From Burkholderiaceae bacterium (GTDB lineage: Bacteria; Pseudomonadota; Gammaproteobacteria; Burkholderiales; Burkholderiaceae_D): a DNA stretch of 64,000 bases. A program made the translations under genes and the position numbers. The stretch covers positions 1 through 64,000 of the forward strand of contig SCTK01000009.1 of the NCBI GenBank assembly GCA_004298905.1, given 5' to 3'. Each line of letters begins with the position of its first letter. Position 1 is the first letter of the stretch. This document shows, in pieces, positions 45,904 to 54,629 of the stretch. The notes beneath the pieces are model-generated. The model worked only from the letters and a program-made list of their open reading frames with translations. It was not told where the DNA came from and searched no databases.

Positions 45904-47016
45904 ATGAAATTCAAACCTGAACCCGACTACAAACATGGCAGCGAAACGCGTACCGCGATTCTGCTCGTCAATCTAGGCACACCGGAAGCGGCCACCGCCA
46001 ATGCCGTGCGGCGCTATCTGGCCGAATTCCTGTCCGATCCGCGGGTGGTCGAGATTCCTCAAGCGTTGTGGAAAATCATTCTGCATGGCTGGGTGTTGCG
46101 CACGCGCCCGTCACGCAGCGCGGCCAAATACGCCAGCATCTGGATGCCGGAGGGTTCGCCGCTGAAGACGCACACGATGAATCAAGCCAAGTTGCTGCGC
46201 GGCTATCTGTCCGACCGCGATGTCAGCGTCGACGTGGCCTATGCCATGCGCTACGGTAGCCCCGGCATCGCCGATGTGCTGGATGCGCTCAAGGCGCGCG
46301 GCGTCGATCGCATCTTGCTGCTGCCCCTGTATCCGCAGTATTCCGGCACCACCACCGCAGCGGTGATGGATGAAGTGTCGCGCTGGATGCTGTCCACCCG
46401 CAATCAGCCCGAGCTGCGCACTGTCAAACATTTCCACGATGATGTCGGCTACATCGAAGCGCTCGCCACCGCCGTGCATGACTATTGGCAGAAACACGGC
46501 TGGCCGGAAAAACTGGTGATGAGTTTTCACGGCGTACCCGAGCGCACGCTGTTGCGCGGCGACCCCTACCACTGCGAATGCCGCAAGACCGCACGCCTGC
46601 TGGCCGAGCAACTGAAGCTGGAACCGGAGCAATATGTCGTCACCTTCCAGTCACGCTTCGGCCGCGCCAAATGGCTGCGCCCCTATACCGTCAGCATGCT
46701 AGGCAAACTCGCGCGCCACGGCAGCAAGCGCGTCGATGTGATCTGCCCCGGGTTTGTATCCGATTGCCTGGAAACGCTGGAAGAAATCGGCATCGAAGGC
46801 AAGCAACAATTCCTCAAATTCGGCGGCAGCGAATTCCACCTCATCCCCTGCCTGAACACTCAGGACGCCTGGATTCACGCGCTCGCCGACATCGCCCAGC
46901 AACACCTGCAGGGCTGGGGCGTGCAACGCCTGCACGATGCCGGTCTGCGCAACTCCGAACGTGCTGCGCGCGAACAGAGCCGCAAACTGGCGCAGGAATG
47001 CGGCGCGGTGGATTAG
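45904..47016 (+). CDS. hemH: Ferrochelatase
   Basis: Inserts Fe(II) into protoporphyrin IX, last step of heme synthesis. The 370-residue protein has AILLVNLGTPEAAT, LLPLYPQYSGTTTAAV, MSFHGVPERTLLRGDPY (conserved catalytic His), and VTFQSRFGRAKWLRPYT followed by VICPGFVSDCLETLEEI. The start at 45904 follows closely on the tandem repeat. Confidence 0.96.
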   Translation: MKFKPEPDYKHGSETRTAILLVNLGTPEAATANAVRRYLAEFLSDPRVVEIPQALWKIILHGWVLRTRPSRSAAKYASIWMPEGSPLKTHTMNQAKLLRGYLSDRDVSVDVAYAMRYGSPGIADVLDALKARGVDRILLLPLYPQYSGTTTAAVMDEVSRWMLSTRNQPELRTVKHFHDDVGYIEALATAVHDYWQKHGWPEKLVMSFHGVPERTLLRGDPYHCECRKTARLLAEQLKLEPEQYVVTFQSRFGRAKWLRPYTVSMLGKLARHGSKRVDVICPGFVSDCLETLEEIGIEGKQQFLKFGGSEFHLIPCLNTQDAWIHALADIAQQHLQGWGVQRLHDAGLRNSERAAREQSRKLAQECGAVD

Positions 47017-47122
47017 GAGCACATTGCGCGCCTGATTGCGAAGACTGAATTGCACCAAAACATGAATGCGTGCAATCAATTGAACCCGAACCTGTCGATT
47101 TCCAATTCAACCTCTCCGTAGA

Positions 47123-47824
47123 ATGCTTGACATGCTTCCCCCATCACATACCAATAAAAGTCCCGAGGAGATAATTGGACAGAACTCGCAGTTCAATTCT
47201 GTAGGGTACTTGTATCGTGCTGTGTCATGGTTGGACTACTTTGAAAGAATGGATCAATTCCCGGCACTGCTATATGCGTGTATTGAAGGCCGTTTTGGCA
47301 TTGAGTATCTATTGTTTGAAGAACTCGTTATTGGTACTGGCGCAAATCTATCTCGTCAAGATTATGAAAAATGCCTAGAGGAGAGGACAAAGCTAAAGAA
47401 GGCGATTGACCGTCTAATCCCTGATTACGAAAAACTTCAGCAGTTCACCTCAGCACTTATCGCGGTTGAGCCACAAGCGCCAAAGCTGATCTATTGGAAA
47501 CCAAAAGATTTAATGAAGTCTTGGGGAAAGCTGTCTGAATATCTCCACTGGCTTGGTGTGAGGGGCGAAACAACGGAAGTTGCTTCGTGGCGAACCACGG
47601 CGTATATCGATGTGAGACAGACGCTACTTCCTATCTGGGAAAAGATCACATCCGGGCAGAGCGGATTTATGCATCCAGACAATATGAATGCAGAAATACG
47701 TGAAGTATGGCTAGCCTTCAAAGGCGGGAAGACTGATCTTGAAGGTGCAAAGATTCGAATGAATATTTTGAAACCCCATTTAATCAAGAAGTATGAGAAG
47801 CAACATCACAAATCCGGCAGGTGA
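47123..47824 (+). CDS. Hypothetical protein in AT-rich segment (233 aa)
   Basis: No family is recognised. The protein is soluble and helical, with aromatic-rich patches (YLYRAVSWLDYFERMDQFPALLYACIEGRFGIEYLLFEEL) and a basic tail (KPHLIKKYEKQHHKSGR). The base composition and codon use (many AAA, GAA, ATT) differ from the flanking heme and heat-shock genes, which suggests acquisition by transfer. A second ATG three codons in (47132) is an equal start candidate. Confidence 0.55.
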   Translation: MLDMLPPSHTNKSPEEIIGQNSQFNSVGYLYRAVSWLDYFERMDQFPALLYACIEGRFGIEYLLFEELVIGTGANLSRQDYEKCLEERTKLKKAIDRLIPDYEKLQQFTSALIAVEPQAPKLIYWKPKDLMKSWGKLSEYLHWLGVRGETTEVASWRTTAYIDVRQTLLPIWEKITSGQSGFMHPDNMNAEIREVWLAFKGGKTDLEGAKIRMNILKPHLIKKYEKQHHKSGR

Positions 47825-47866
47825 TAATTCGATCAATAGAACCCCAATTTTTGATGGGAGAAAAAA

Positions 47867-48499
47867 ATGAAGTTTCTTGCAATGAGTATTTGTATTGTTT
47901 TTTCTGGGCAAGCAATCGCTGACATCCTCCCTCAAGGAGATTCGAATTACCAATGCCAAACTACCGGCGGGTTTTTCGATTTTTCTCCGAACCATGCTAT
48001 TGCCACCTGCCAGCGGGAAATTGATGAGTTCTGCAAAAGCAAGGGAGCGCCACCAATTATTGGAAAGATTACTGGTGTGCCTTCTGGTTATGCTCGATAC
48101 GCCAGAGCGGAAATTAGTTTCCAATGCATGACGGAAGCTGATATTGCTCAGAAGCAGCAAAAAACGATTGAAGCGGAGAATCAGCAAGTTAAAGCAGAAA
48201 TCGAGAATTCCAAGCGGTTATGCCAACAAGACTTTGGGTTTATTCCAAATACGCCTGAATTTGGCAATTGCCTACTGGAGTTGCAAAAGCAACATTTTGC
48301 GAATAGAAGAGCTGCACAAGAAGTCGCAGCGCAAAAGGAAATGACGGAAGCCGAGTTGGCTCAGAAACGGCAATCAGAGGCTGATCAGGCCACGATAAAC
48401 GCGATTCAATCGATCAACAAGGCCATTGCTCCATCTACCACTACAACCAATTGCAGCGCATATGGCTCAAATATCTCTTGTACCTCAACGAATCACTAG
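47867..48499 (+). CDS. Secreted hypothetical protein (210 aa)
   Basis: A signal peptide (MKFLAMSICIVFSGQAIA) leads to a Cys-containing region, a long Gln/Glu/Lys-rich coiled coil (about residues 85-165), and a Ser/Thr-rich end. The phrase CQQDFGFIPNTPEFGNCLLELQ resembles a short Cys-Gly-x-x-P-T-x-x-Y/F-x-x-C motif found in many small secreted proteins. Base composition matches the preceding gene, 42 bases upstream, so the two probably came together. Function is unknown. Confidence 0.6.
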   Translation: MKFLAMSICIVFSGQAIADILPQGDSNYQCQTTGGFFDFSPNHAIATCQREIDEFCKSKGAPPIIGKITGVPSGYARYARAEISFQCMTEADIAQKQQKTIEAENQQVKAEIENSKRLCQQDFGFIPNTPEFGNCLLELQKQHFANRRAAQEVAAQKEMTEAELAQKRQSEADQATINAIQSINKAIAPSTTTTNCSAYGSNISCTSTNH

Positions 48500-48634
48500 G
48501 GTCAGTTTGCGAATCAAAAGTACCGGAGTCGATTCAGTTTTTCAAAAGGGTATTGCCCTGTTCGCGATCTCAGGCTGAGATTCCCTGACGTGAAACTCTG
48601 CAGGGACGTGGTTTGGAGACGCGAGCCCCCGGGC

Positions 48635-48662
48635 CTTGAAATTCCGCTTTTGGCCACCACAT
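48635..48662 (+). promoter_or_regulatory. Candidate sigma-32 promoter of grpE
   Basis: CTTGAAA (48635-48641), 15 bases, then CCACAT (48657-48662): close to the heat-shock consensus CTTGAAA / CCCCAT. It lies 47 bases before the grpE start. Confidence 0.65.
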
Positions 48663-48708
48663 ACCCGCCTTGTTGTCATTTCCCAATCGATTTCCCAACC
48701 AGTTAGCC

Positions 48709-49275
48709 ATGAAAAAACACGCGCATCACACGCACGAGCACAAAGAGCACGACCGTGCGGAAACCAGTAGTTCAGTCAGCCCTGCCGAACCAAGCCCGCC
48801 GGAATCGGCCGTTGAGCCGAGTCTGGAACAGCAATTGGCTGCCGCGCAAGCCAAGGCGCAGGAAAATCATGATCAGTTTCTGCGCGCCCGTGCCGAGGCT
48901 GAAAACATTCGCCGCCGTGCTCAGGACGATGTGACCAAGGCCTACAAGTTCGCCATCGAATCGTTTGCCGAGGCGCTGGTGCCGGTGAAGGACAGCCTGG
49001 AAGCGGCGCTGGCCGACACGGTGAGCGATCCGGCCAAATTGAAAGAAGGCGTCGAGCTGACGTTGCGGCAACTAACTGCCGCCTTTGAAAAAGGCCGCGT
49101 GCAGGAAATCAACCCGGTCGGGCAGAAATTCGACCCGCACCAGCACCAGGCCGTGGCCATGGTGCCCGCGCCGGAAGGCATCGCCCCTAATCATGTGGTG
49201 ACCGTGATGCAAAAGGGCTACCTGATAGCCGACCGCGTGCTGCGCCCGGCGCTGGTGGCGGTGGCGCAAGGCTAG
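48709..49275 (+). CDS. grpE: Nucleotide exchange factor GrpE
   Basis: Releases ADP from DnaK. After a His-rich start ([15 protein letters not shown]) come a long coiled coil ([34 protein letters not shown]) and the beta-domain with the signature [19 protein letters not shown]. The ATG at 48709 is chosen since residues upstream do not fit the family. The His-rich head is unusual and might bind metal. Confidence 0.94.
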   Translation: MKKHAHHTHEHKEHDRAETSSSVSPAEPSPPESAVEPSLEQQLAAAQAKAQENHDQFLRARAEAENIRRRAQDDVTKAYKFAIESFAEALVPVKDSLEAALADTVSDPAKLKEGVELTLRQLTAAFEKGRVQEINPVGQKFDPHQHQAVAMVPAPEGIAPNHVVTVMQKGYLIADRVLRPALVAVAQG

Positions 49276-49279
49276 GGCT

Positions 49280-49306
49280 GTTGAAAGTTAAACCCGGCGC
49301 CCCCAT
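49280..49306 (+). promoter_or_regulatory. Candidate sigma-32 promoter of dnaK
   Basis: GTTGAAA (49280-49286), 14 bases, then CCCCAT (49301-49306) followed by CTA. This is a near-consensus heat-shock promoter, 45 bases before the dnaK start. Confidence 0.75.
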
Positions 49307-49350
49307 CTATTGAACAGCAATTTATTTGAAACAGATTCAGGAGAAACAAC

Positions 49351-51291
49351 ATGGCAAAAATGATCGGTATTGATCTGGGCACCACCAACTCGTGCGTGGC
49401 CATCCTTGAGGGCGGTCAGATCAAGGTGATTGAAAACTCGGAAGGCGCGCGTACCACGCCGTCGATCATCGCTTACATGGAAGACGGCGAGATTCTGGTC
49501 GGCGCGCCCGCCAAACGTCAGGCGGTGACCAACCCGAAAAACACGCTGTATGCGATCAAGCGTTTGATCGGCCGCAAGTTTGAAGAAAAAGAAGTACAGA
49601 AAGACATCAAGCTGATGCCCTATGAAATCAGCAAAGCCGACAACGGCGATGCCTGGGTGTCGGTGCGCGGCCAGAAACTGGCGCCGCCGCAAGTGTCGGC
49701 TGAAGTGCTGCGCAAGATGAAAAAAACTGCCGAGGATTATCTCGGCGAGCCGGTGACTGAAGCGGTGATTACCGTGCCGGCCTACTTCAACGACAGCCAG
49801 CGCCAGGCCACCAAGGATGCCGGCCGCATTGCCGGCCTGGATGTGAAGCGCATTATCAACGAACCGACTGCGGCTGCGCTCGCCTTTGGTCTGGACAAGA
49901 AGGAAAAAGGCGATTCCAAGATTGCTGTCTATGATCTGGGCGGCGGTACCTTCGATATCTCGATCATCGAGATCGCCGATGTCGATGGCGAAATGCAGTT
50001 TGAAGTGCTGTCCACAAATGGCGACACCTTCCTCGGCGGCGAAGACTTCGATCAGCGCATCATCGACTACATCATCGAAGAGTTCAAGAAAGTGAACGGT
50101 GTCGATCTTGCCAAGGATGCGATTGCCCTGCAACGCATCAAGGCCAGCGCCGAACGTGCCAAGATCGAACTGTCGTCGAGCCAGCAGACGGAATTGAACG
50201 AGCCCTACATCGCCATGGCCAACGGCGCGCCGCTGCATTTGAACATGAAGCTGACCCGCGCCAAGCTGGAACAGCTGGTGGAAGAATTGATCGCGCGCAC
50301 CATCGAGCCGTGCAAGATCGCCATCAAGGATGCGGGCGTGAAAGTCGGCGACATCGACGACGTGATTCTGGTCGGCGGCATGACGCGCATGCCCAAGGTG
50401 CAGGAAAAGGTGAAAGAGTTTTTCGGCAAGGAAGCGCGCAAGGATGTGAACCCCGATGAAGCCGTCGCTGTCGGCGCTGCGATTCAGGGCTCCGTGCTGT
50501 CGGGCGACCGCACTGATGTGCTGCTGCTGGATGTGACACCGCTGTCGCTGGGCATCGAAACCCTGGGCGGCGTGATGACCAAGATGATCAAGAAGAACAC
50601 AACGATCCCGACCAAGTTCGCGCAAGTGTTTTCCACGGCCGACGACAACCAGCCCGCCGTGACCATCAAGGTCTATCAGGGCGAACGTGAAATGGCCGTG
50701 CACAACAAGGGTCTGGGCGAATTCAACCTCGAAGGCATTCCCCCCGCGCCGCGCGGTATGCCGCAGATCGAAGTCGCGTTCGACATCGACGCCAACGGTA
50801 TCCTGCATGTGCATGCCAAGGACAAGGGTACCGGCAAGGAAAACAAGATCACCATCAAGGCCAATTCCGGCCTGAGCGAAGATGAAATTCAACGCATGGT
50901 GAAAGATGCTGAAGCCAACGCCGCCGAAGACAAGAAACAACTGGAACTGGTGCAAGCCCGCAATAGCGGCGAAGCACTGGTGCACGCTACCCGCAAATCG
51001 TTGACCGAATACGGCGACAAACTCGATGCGGGCGAGAAGGAAAAGATCGAAGCCGCGATCAAGGAATTGGAAGAAGTCTTGAAGACCGACGACAAGACCG
51101 CCATCGACGCCAAGGTCGAAGCCCTCGGCACCGTCAGCCAGAAACTCGGCGAGAAAATGTATGCCGACATGCAAGCGCAGCAAGCGGCCGCTGGTGCCGA
51201 AGCGGGTGAAGGCCCGAGCCCGCACACCGGCAACGGCAAGGCGGATGATGTGGTGGATGCCGACTTTAAAGAAGTTCGGGACAGCAAGTAA
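49351..51291 (+). CDS. dnaK: Chaperone DnaK (Hsp70)
   Basis: A 646-residue Hsp70: [45 protein letters not shown] in the ATPase domain, the linker [10 protein letters not shown], a substrate domain, and a helical lid ending in a GA-rich tail with [10 protein letters not shown]. Works with DnaJ and GrpE. Confidence 0.98.
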   Translation: MAKMIGIDLGTTNSCVAILEGGQIKVIENSEGARTTPSIIAYMEDGEILVGAPAKRQAVTNPKNTLYAIKRLIGRKFEEKEVQKDIKLMPYEISKADNGDAWVSVRGQKLAPPQVSAEVLRKMKKTAEDYLGEPVTEAVITVPAYFNDSQRQATKDAGRIAGLDVKRIINEPTAAALAFGLDKKEKGDSKIAVYDLGGGTFDISIIEIADVDGEMQFEVLSTNGDTFLGGEDFDQRIIDYIIEEFKKVNGVDLAKDAIALQRIKASAERAKIELSSSQQTELNEPYIAMANGAPLHLNMKLTRAKLEQLVEELIARTIEPCKIAIKDAGVKVGDIDDVILVGGMTRMPKVQEKVKEFFGKEARKDVNPDEAVAVGAAIQGSVLSGDRTDVLLLDVTPLSLGIETLGGVMTKMIKKNTTIPTKFAQVFSTADDNQPAVTIKVYQGEREMAVHNKGLGEFNLEGIPPAPRGMPQIEVAFDIDANGILHVHAKDKGTGKENKITIKANSGLSEDEIQRMVKDAEANAAEDKKQLELVQARNSGEALVHATRKSLTEYGDKLDAGEKEKIEAAIKELEEVLKTDDKTAIDAKVEALGTVSQKLGEKMYADMQAQQAAAGAEAGEGPSPHTGNGKADDVVDADFKEVRDSK

Positions 51292-51298
51292 AACTGCC

Positions 51299-51371
51299 TA
51301 ACCGCAGAGACGCAGAGCGCGCAGAGAAATCTTCCTGATTCTTCTCTGCGTTCTCTGCGTCTCTGCGGTTT
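51299..51371. repeat. Inverted repeat (CGCAGAGACGCAGAG family) between dnaK and dnaJ
   Basis: The left arm 51299-51328 and right arm 51342-51371 pair almost fully; both are built of CGCAGAGA/TCTCTGCG words. It can form a large hairpin in the dnaK-dnaJ transcript and may lower dnaJ expression. A second member follows dnaJ at 52526-52680. Confidence 0.88.
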
Positions 51372-51389
51372 GGTTTTTGGAACTGATAT

Positions 51390-52517
51390 ATGGCAAAGCG
51401 TGATTTTTACGAAACCCTCGGTCTGGCGAAGAACGCTTCCGACGATGAAATCAAGAAGGCGTATCGCAAGCTGGCGATGAAATATCATCCGGATCGCAAT
51501 CCGGACAGCAAGGAAGCCGAGGAAAAATTCAAGGAGGCCAAGGAAGCCTACGAGATGCTTTCGGATGCCGAGAAGCGTGCTGCCTATGACCGCTTCGGTC
51601 ATGCGGGGGTGGATCCTTCCGCTGGCGGTGGTGCCGGGCCCGGTGGGTTCAGTGGTGGTTTTGGCGAAGCGTTCGGCGACATCTTCGGCGACATCTTCGG
51701 TGGTCAGCGCGGCCAGCGCGGCGGCCCGCAAGTCTATCGCGGTGCGGATTTGCGCTACAACCTGGAAATCACGCTGGAGCAAGCGGCCAATGGTTTCGAG
51801 ACGCAGATTCGCGTGCCGAGCTGGGACAATTGCGAAACCTGTCATGGCAGCGGCGCCAAGCCGGGCACCAAACCGCAAACCTGTTCCACCTGCGGCGGAC
51901 GCGGTGCGGTGCGCATGCAGCAGGGTTTCTTCTCAATTGAACAAAGCTGTCCGCGGTGCCACGGCAGCGGGCAGATGATCGCTGATCCGTGCAAGACCTG
52001 CGACGGTGTCGGCCGCATCAAGAAAACCAAAACGCTGGAAGTCAAAATTCCGGCGGGCATCGACGATGGCATGCGCATTCGTTCCGGCGGCAATGGTGAG
52101 CCCGGTGTCAACGGCGGCCCGTCTGGCGATCTGTATGTCGAGATTCACATCAAGCCGCACAACGTCTTTGAGCGCGACGGCGACGACCTGCATTGCCAGA
52201 TCCCGATTTCCTACAGCACCGCCGCCCTCGGGGGCGAGATCGATGTGCCCACGCTGCACGGCAAGGCATCCTTCGTCGTCCCCGAAGGCACCCAAAGCGG
52301 CAAGACGTTCCGCCTGCGCGGCAAGGGCATCAAGGGCGTGCGTTCAGCGTACCCCGGTGATCTCTATTGTCATGTGCAAATCGAAACCCCGGTCAAGCTC
52401 AGCGACAAGCAAAAAGAATTGCTGCGCGAATTCGACAAGCTGATGAAAGAAGGCGGCGATCGCCACAGCCCGCAAGCGAAGGGCTGGATGGATAAGGTGC
52501 GGTCGTTTTTTGAATAA
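51390..52517 (+). CDS. dnaJ: Chaperone DnaJ (Hsp40)
   Basis: A 375-residue class A J protein: J domain with the HPD motif (KYHPDRNPD), a G/F-rich linker ([23 protein letters not shown]), four CxxCxGxG zinc repeats beginning [12 protein letters not shown], and two beta-barrel substrate domains. Stimulates the DnaK ATPase. Confidence 0.97.
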   Translation: MAKRDFYETLGLAKNASDDEIKKAYRKLAMKYHPDRNPDSKEAEEKFKEAKEAYEMLSDAEKRAAYDRFGHAGVDPSAGGGAGPGGFSGGFGEAFGDIFGDIFGGQRGQRGGPQVYRGADLRYNLEITLEQAANGFETQIRVPSWDNCETCHGSGAKPGTKPQTCSTCGGRGAVRMQQGFFSIEQSCPRCHGSGQMIADPCKTCDGVGRIKKTKTLEVKIPAGIDDGMRIRSGGNGEPGVNGGPSGDLYVEIHIKPHNVFERDGDDLHCQIPISYSTAALGGEIDVPTLHGKASFVVPEGTQSGKTFRLRGKGIKGVRSAYPGDLYCHVQIETPVKLSDKQKELLREFDKLMKEGGDRHSPQAKGWMDKVRSFFE

Positions 52518-52525
52518 AAGAACAT

Positions 52526-52680
52526 AACCGCAGAGACGCAGAGGGCGCAGAGAAAACCTGAATTGTCCTTCCTGCGCAGGCAGGAACCCAGCGACTGCAA
52601 ACACCAAGTCACTGGGTGCCAGCCTGCGCTGGCACGACGAAACTTCGATTTTCTCTGCGCCCTCTGCGTCTCTGCGGTTA
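52526..52680. repeat. Inverted repeat element (CGCAGAGACGCAGAG family) downstream of dnaJ
   Basis: The arms 52526-52557 and 52649-52680 are exact reverse complements. The inside holds a second, nested palindrome (CCTGCGCAGGCAGGAACCCAG against CTGGGTGCCAGCCTGCGC, imperfect). No gene is encoded. It belongs to the same family as 51299-51371, so the two flank dnaJ. Confidence 0.9.
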
Positions 52681-52686
52681 GCGCTT

Positions 52687-53430
52687 TTACTTCAACAACA
52701 TCTTCACCCCAGCCACCAGCAACACCAGTGCCAGCGCCTGTCGCAAACGATGCGGGCTGGAATGACGGCTGCCCCAGGTGGCGCCCAGCCAGCCGCCAAT
52801 CACCACACTGCCCAGCCACAACGGTAGTTGCGTGGGCAACTCCGGTTGTTTGCTGATGAGCCCGGCCAGGCCTGCCAGCGAGTTGACCAGGATGAAGGCC
52901 GCCACCGGCGCGGCCGAAGCGCGCACGCTGGCCCAACCGAACAGCACGATCAAGGGGCTGAGGAAAATTCCGCCGCCCACACCCACCAGTCCGGAGAGCA
53001 GGCCCAGTAGCGCACCGACAGCCAGTGCCACGGGCCAAGGCGGGGGCTGCAGCGCGGCTGTAGCGGCTTTGCGGCTGTCCACCAGCATGCGCCAGGCGGC
53101 GTAGATCAACACCGCACCAATCAGCCAGTCATACCAATGCCCGGGCAGCGTGATGCGCCCGCCGACATAGGCCAGCGGAATCGAGCCGAGCACAAAGGGA
53201 ACAAACAGGCGCCACTGAAATGGTTCGCGGGTGGAGAAGCGCCAGATCGCCAGACTGGCGACAACGACGTTCATCAGCAGTGCGCTGGGCCGCATGACGG
53301 CGGGGGGCACCGCAAACAATCCCATCATCGCCAGATAACCGGAAGCGCCACCGTGGCCGACAGAGGAATACAACGCTGCGGCAGCAAACAATGCGGCCGC
53401 CAGTGCCAGATCAATGAACTCGAAATGCAT
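52687..53430 (-). CDS. TauE/SafE-family permease (second paralogue)
   Basis: A 247-residue membrane protein with the TauE glycine motifs ALYSSVGHGGASGYLAMM and LLSGLVGVGGGIFLSPLIV and about eight spans. Its ATG overlaps the scpA stop (ATGA). It is distinct from the cys-linked copy at 12564-13337. Substrate unknown; sulfite, sulfoacetate or other anions are reported for the family. Confidence 0.82.
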   Translation of the reverse strand: MHFEFIDLALAAALFAAAALYSSVGHGGASGYLAMMGLFAVPPAVMRPSALLMNVVVASLAIWRFSTREPFQWRLFVPFVLGSIPLAYVGGRITLPGHWYDWLIGAVLIYAAWRMLVDSRKAATAALQPPPWPVALAVGALLGLLSGLVGVGGGIFLSPLIVLFGWASVRASAAPVAAFILVNSLAGLAGLISKQPELPTQLPLWLGSVVIGGWLGATWGSRHSSPHRLRQALALVLLVAGVKMLLK

Positions 53431-54275
53431 CAGGCGGGTTGATACGCGAGCCGAATATAGATGGGTGCGTAGGCGGCGGCTTGCGTGATTTCGATCAACG
53501 TTTCCTTGGCCAGTTCGAGCAGGGCGATGAAGTTGACCACCACGACGGGCACGCCGCGTCGCACTTCGAACAGGTCGGCGAATTCGACGAATTTGTTTTC
53601 CTGCAGGCGGCGCAGGATCATGCTCATGTGTTCGCGCACCGACAGTTCTTCGCGCTGGATGGTGTGATGTTTGTGCAGGCCGGCGCGCTTGACGACTTCC
53701 TGCCAGGCTTGCTGCAGATCGATCACATTCACATCCGGCAGGCGCGTTGCCAGCGTTTGCTCGATATGAATTTGTGCGCGCACAAAATCGCGTCCCGCCT
53801 GTGGCAGCGCGTCGATATTCTGTGCCGCCAGTTTCATTTGCTCGTATTCCAGCAGGCGGCGCACCAGCTCGGCGCGCGGGTCTTCGACTTCTTCGCCGGT
53901 ATCGGATTTTTTCACCGGCAGCAGCATGCGCGATTTGATTTCGATCAGCATCGCGGCCATCAGTAGATACTCGGCCGCCAGTTCCAGATTGCGGCCGCGA
54001 ATTTCTTCGACATAGGTGAGGTATTGCGCGGTGACTTGCGCCAGCGGGATGTCGAGGATGTTGAAGTTCTGTTTGCGGATCAGATACAGCAGCAGATCGA
54101 GCGGGCCCTCGAAGGCTTCCAGAAACACTTCCAGCGCATCGGGTGGAATGTAGAGATCTTGCGGCAGCGCGAACAGCGGCTCGCCATAGAGTTTGGCGAA
54201 GGCCAGACCATCGACCACATTCGGCGTGGTGTCTGGGCCGGTGGGGTTTTGCAGTTCGGCTTCGATCATGCTCAT
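53430..54275 (-). CDS. scpA: Segregation and condensation protein A
   Basis: Kleisin subunit of the SMC-ScpAB condensin. The 281-residue protein has the N-terminal SMC-binding part (FEGPLDLLLYLIRKQNFNILDIPLAQVTAQYL), AAEYLLMAAMLIEIKSRMLLP, and a C-terminal winged helix. No scpB is adjacent. The start is the ATG at 54275 or, two codons in, 54269. Confidence 0.92.
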   Translation of the reverse strand: MSMIEAELQNPTGPDTTPNVVDGLAFAKLYGEPLFALPQDLYIPPDALEVFLEAFEGPLDLLLYLIRKQNFNILDIPLAQVTAQYLTYVEEIRGRNLELAAEYLLMAAMLIEIKSRMLLPVKKSDTGEEVEDPRAELVRRLLEYEQMKLAAQNIDALPQAGRDFVRAQIHIEQTLATRLPDVNVIDLQQAWQEVVKRAGLHKHHTIQREELSVREHMSMILRRLQENKFVEFADLFEVRRGVPVVVVNFIALLELAKETLIEITQAAAYAPIYIRLAYQPA

Positions 54276-54282
54276 GGGGCAA

Positions 54283-54468
54283 TCAACCCTTGGTTTGATA
54301 AACGTAGGGTTGCTGCGGCACGCGCGATTCGTTCTGGCGGCGGCGCTCGTCCAGGTCGATCGGCGTCTTGTCCCACAGCAGTGCGCGGCCCTTGCGCTGC
54401 TCGGCTTCCAGATGCGGTTTTTGCTGCTTCAGGCTGCGGATGAATTGGGTGATGTCGGATTCGTACAT
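54283..54468 (-). CDS. DUF3460 family protein (61 aa)
   Basis: A very small conserved betaproteobacterial protein: MYESDITQFIRSLKQQKPHLEAEQRKGRALLWDK followed by RRRQNESRVPQQPYVY. It lies 7 bases before scpA, which is its usual place. Function unknown. Confidence 0.85.
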   Translation of the reverse strand: MYESDITQFIRSLKQQKPHLEAEQRKGRALLWDKTPIDLDERRRQNESRVPQQPYVYQTKG

Positions 54469-54504
54469 GACGGTCTCGGAGGCATGAATTTGAGGGGCTA
54501 TTCT

Positions 54505-54629
54505 ACCTTAGAGGCTGTTGAAAAATTGCTCTGGCGTTGTTGCGCGGTCGCTTGTGTATGCCTTATACACGGCGCGCCCGCGACGCCTAGCCAGAGGCGC
54601 TTCGCTCAATTTTGCAACAGCCTCTTAGG
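54505..54629. repeat. MITE-like inverted-repeat element
   Basis: The outer ends CCTTAGAGGCTGTTG (54505-54519) and CAACAGCCTCTTAGG (54615-54629) are near-perfect reverse complements, and the pairing continues inward through AAAATTG and the CTCTGGCG/CGCC region. The centre is a GTGTAT-gcctt-ATACAC hairpin. No gene fits. The SulP stop codon (54625-54627) lies inside the right end, so the element may have replaced the original gene end. Confidence 0.75.

Noticed and set aside
48500-48634. Possible riboswitch or tRNA remnant upstream of grpE
   Set aside because: There are a small CCCTG/CAGGG hairpin and a CCACCACATAC word also found after the tRNA-Ala, but no cloverleaf or aptamer core can be folded from them.
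49288-51225. A long open frame antisense to dnaK
   Set aside because: It mirrors dnaK codon use and has no recognisable domain.
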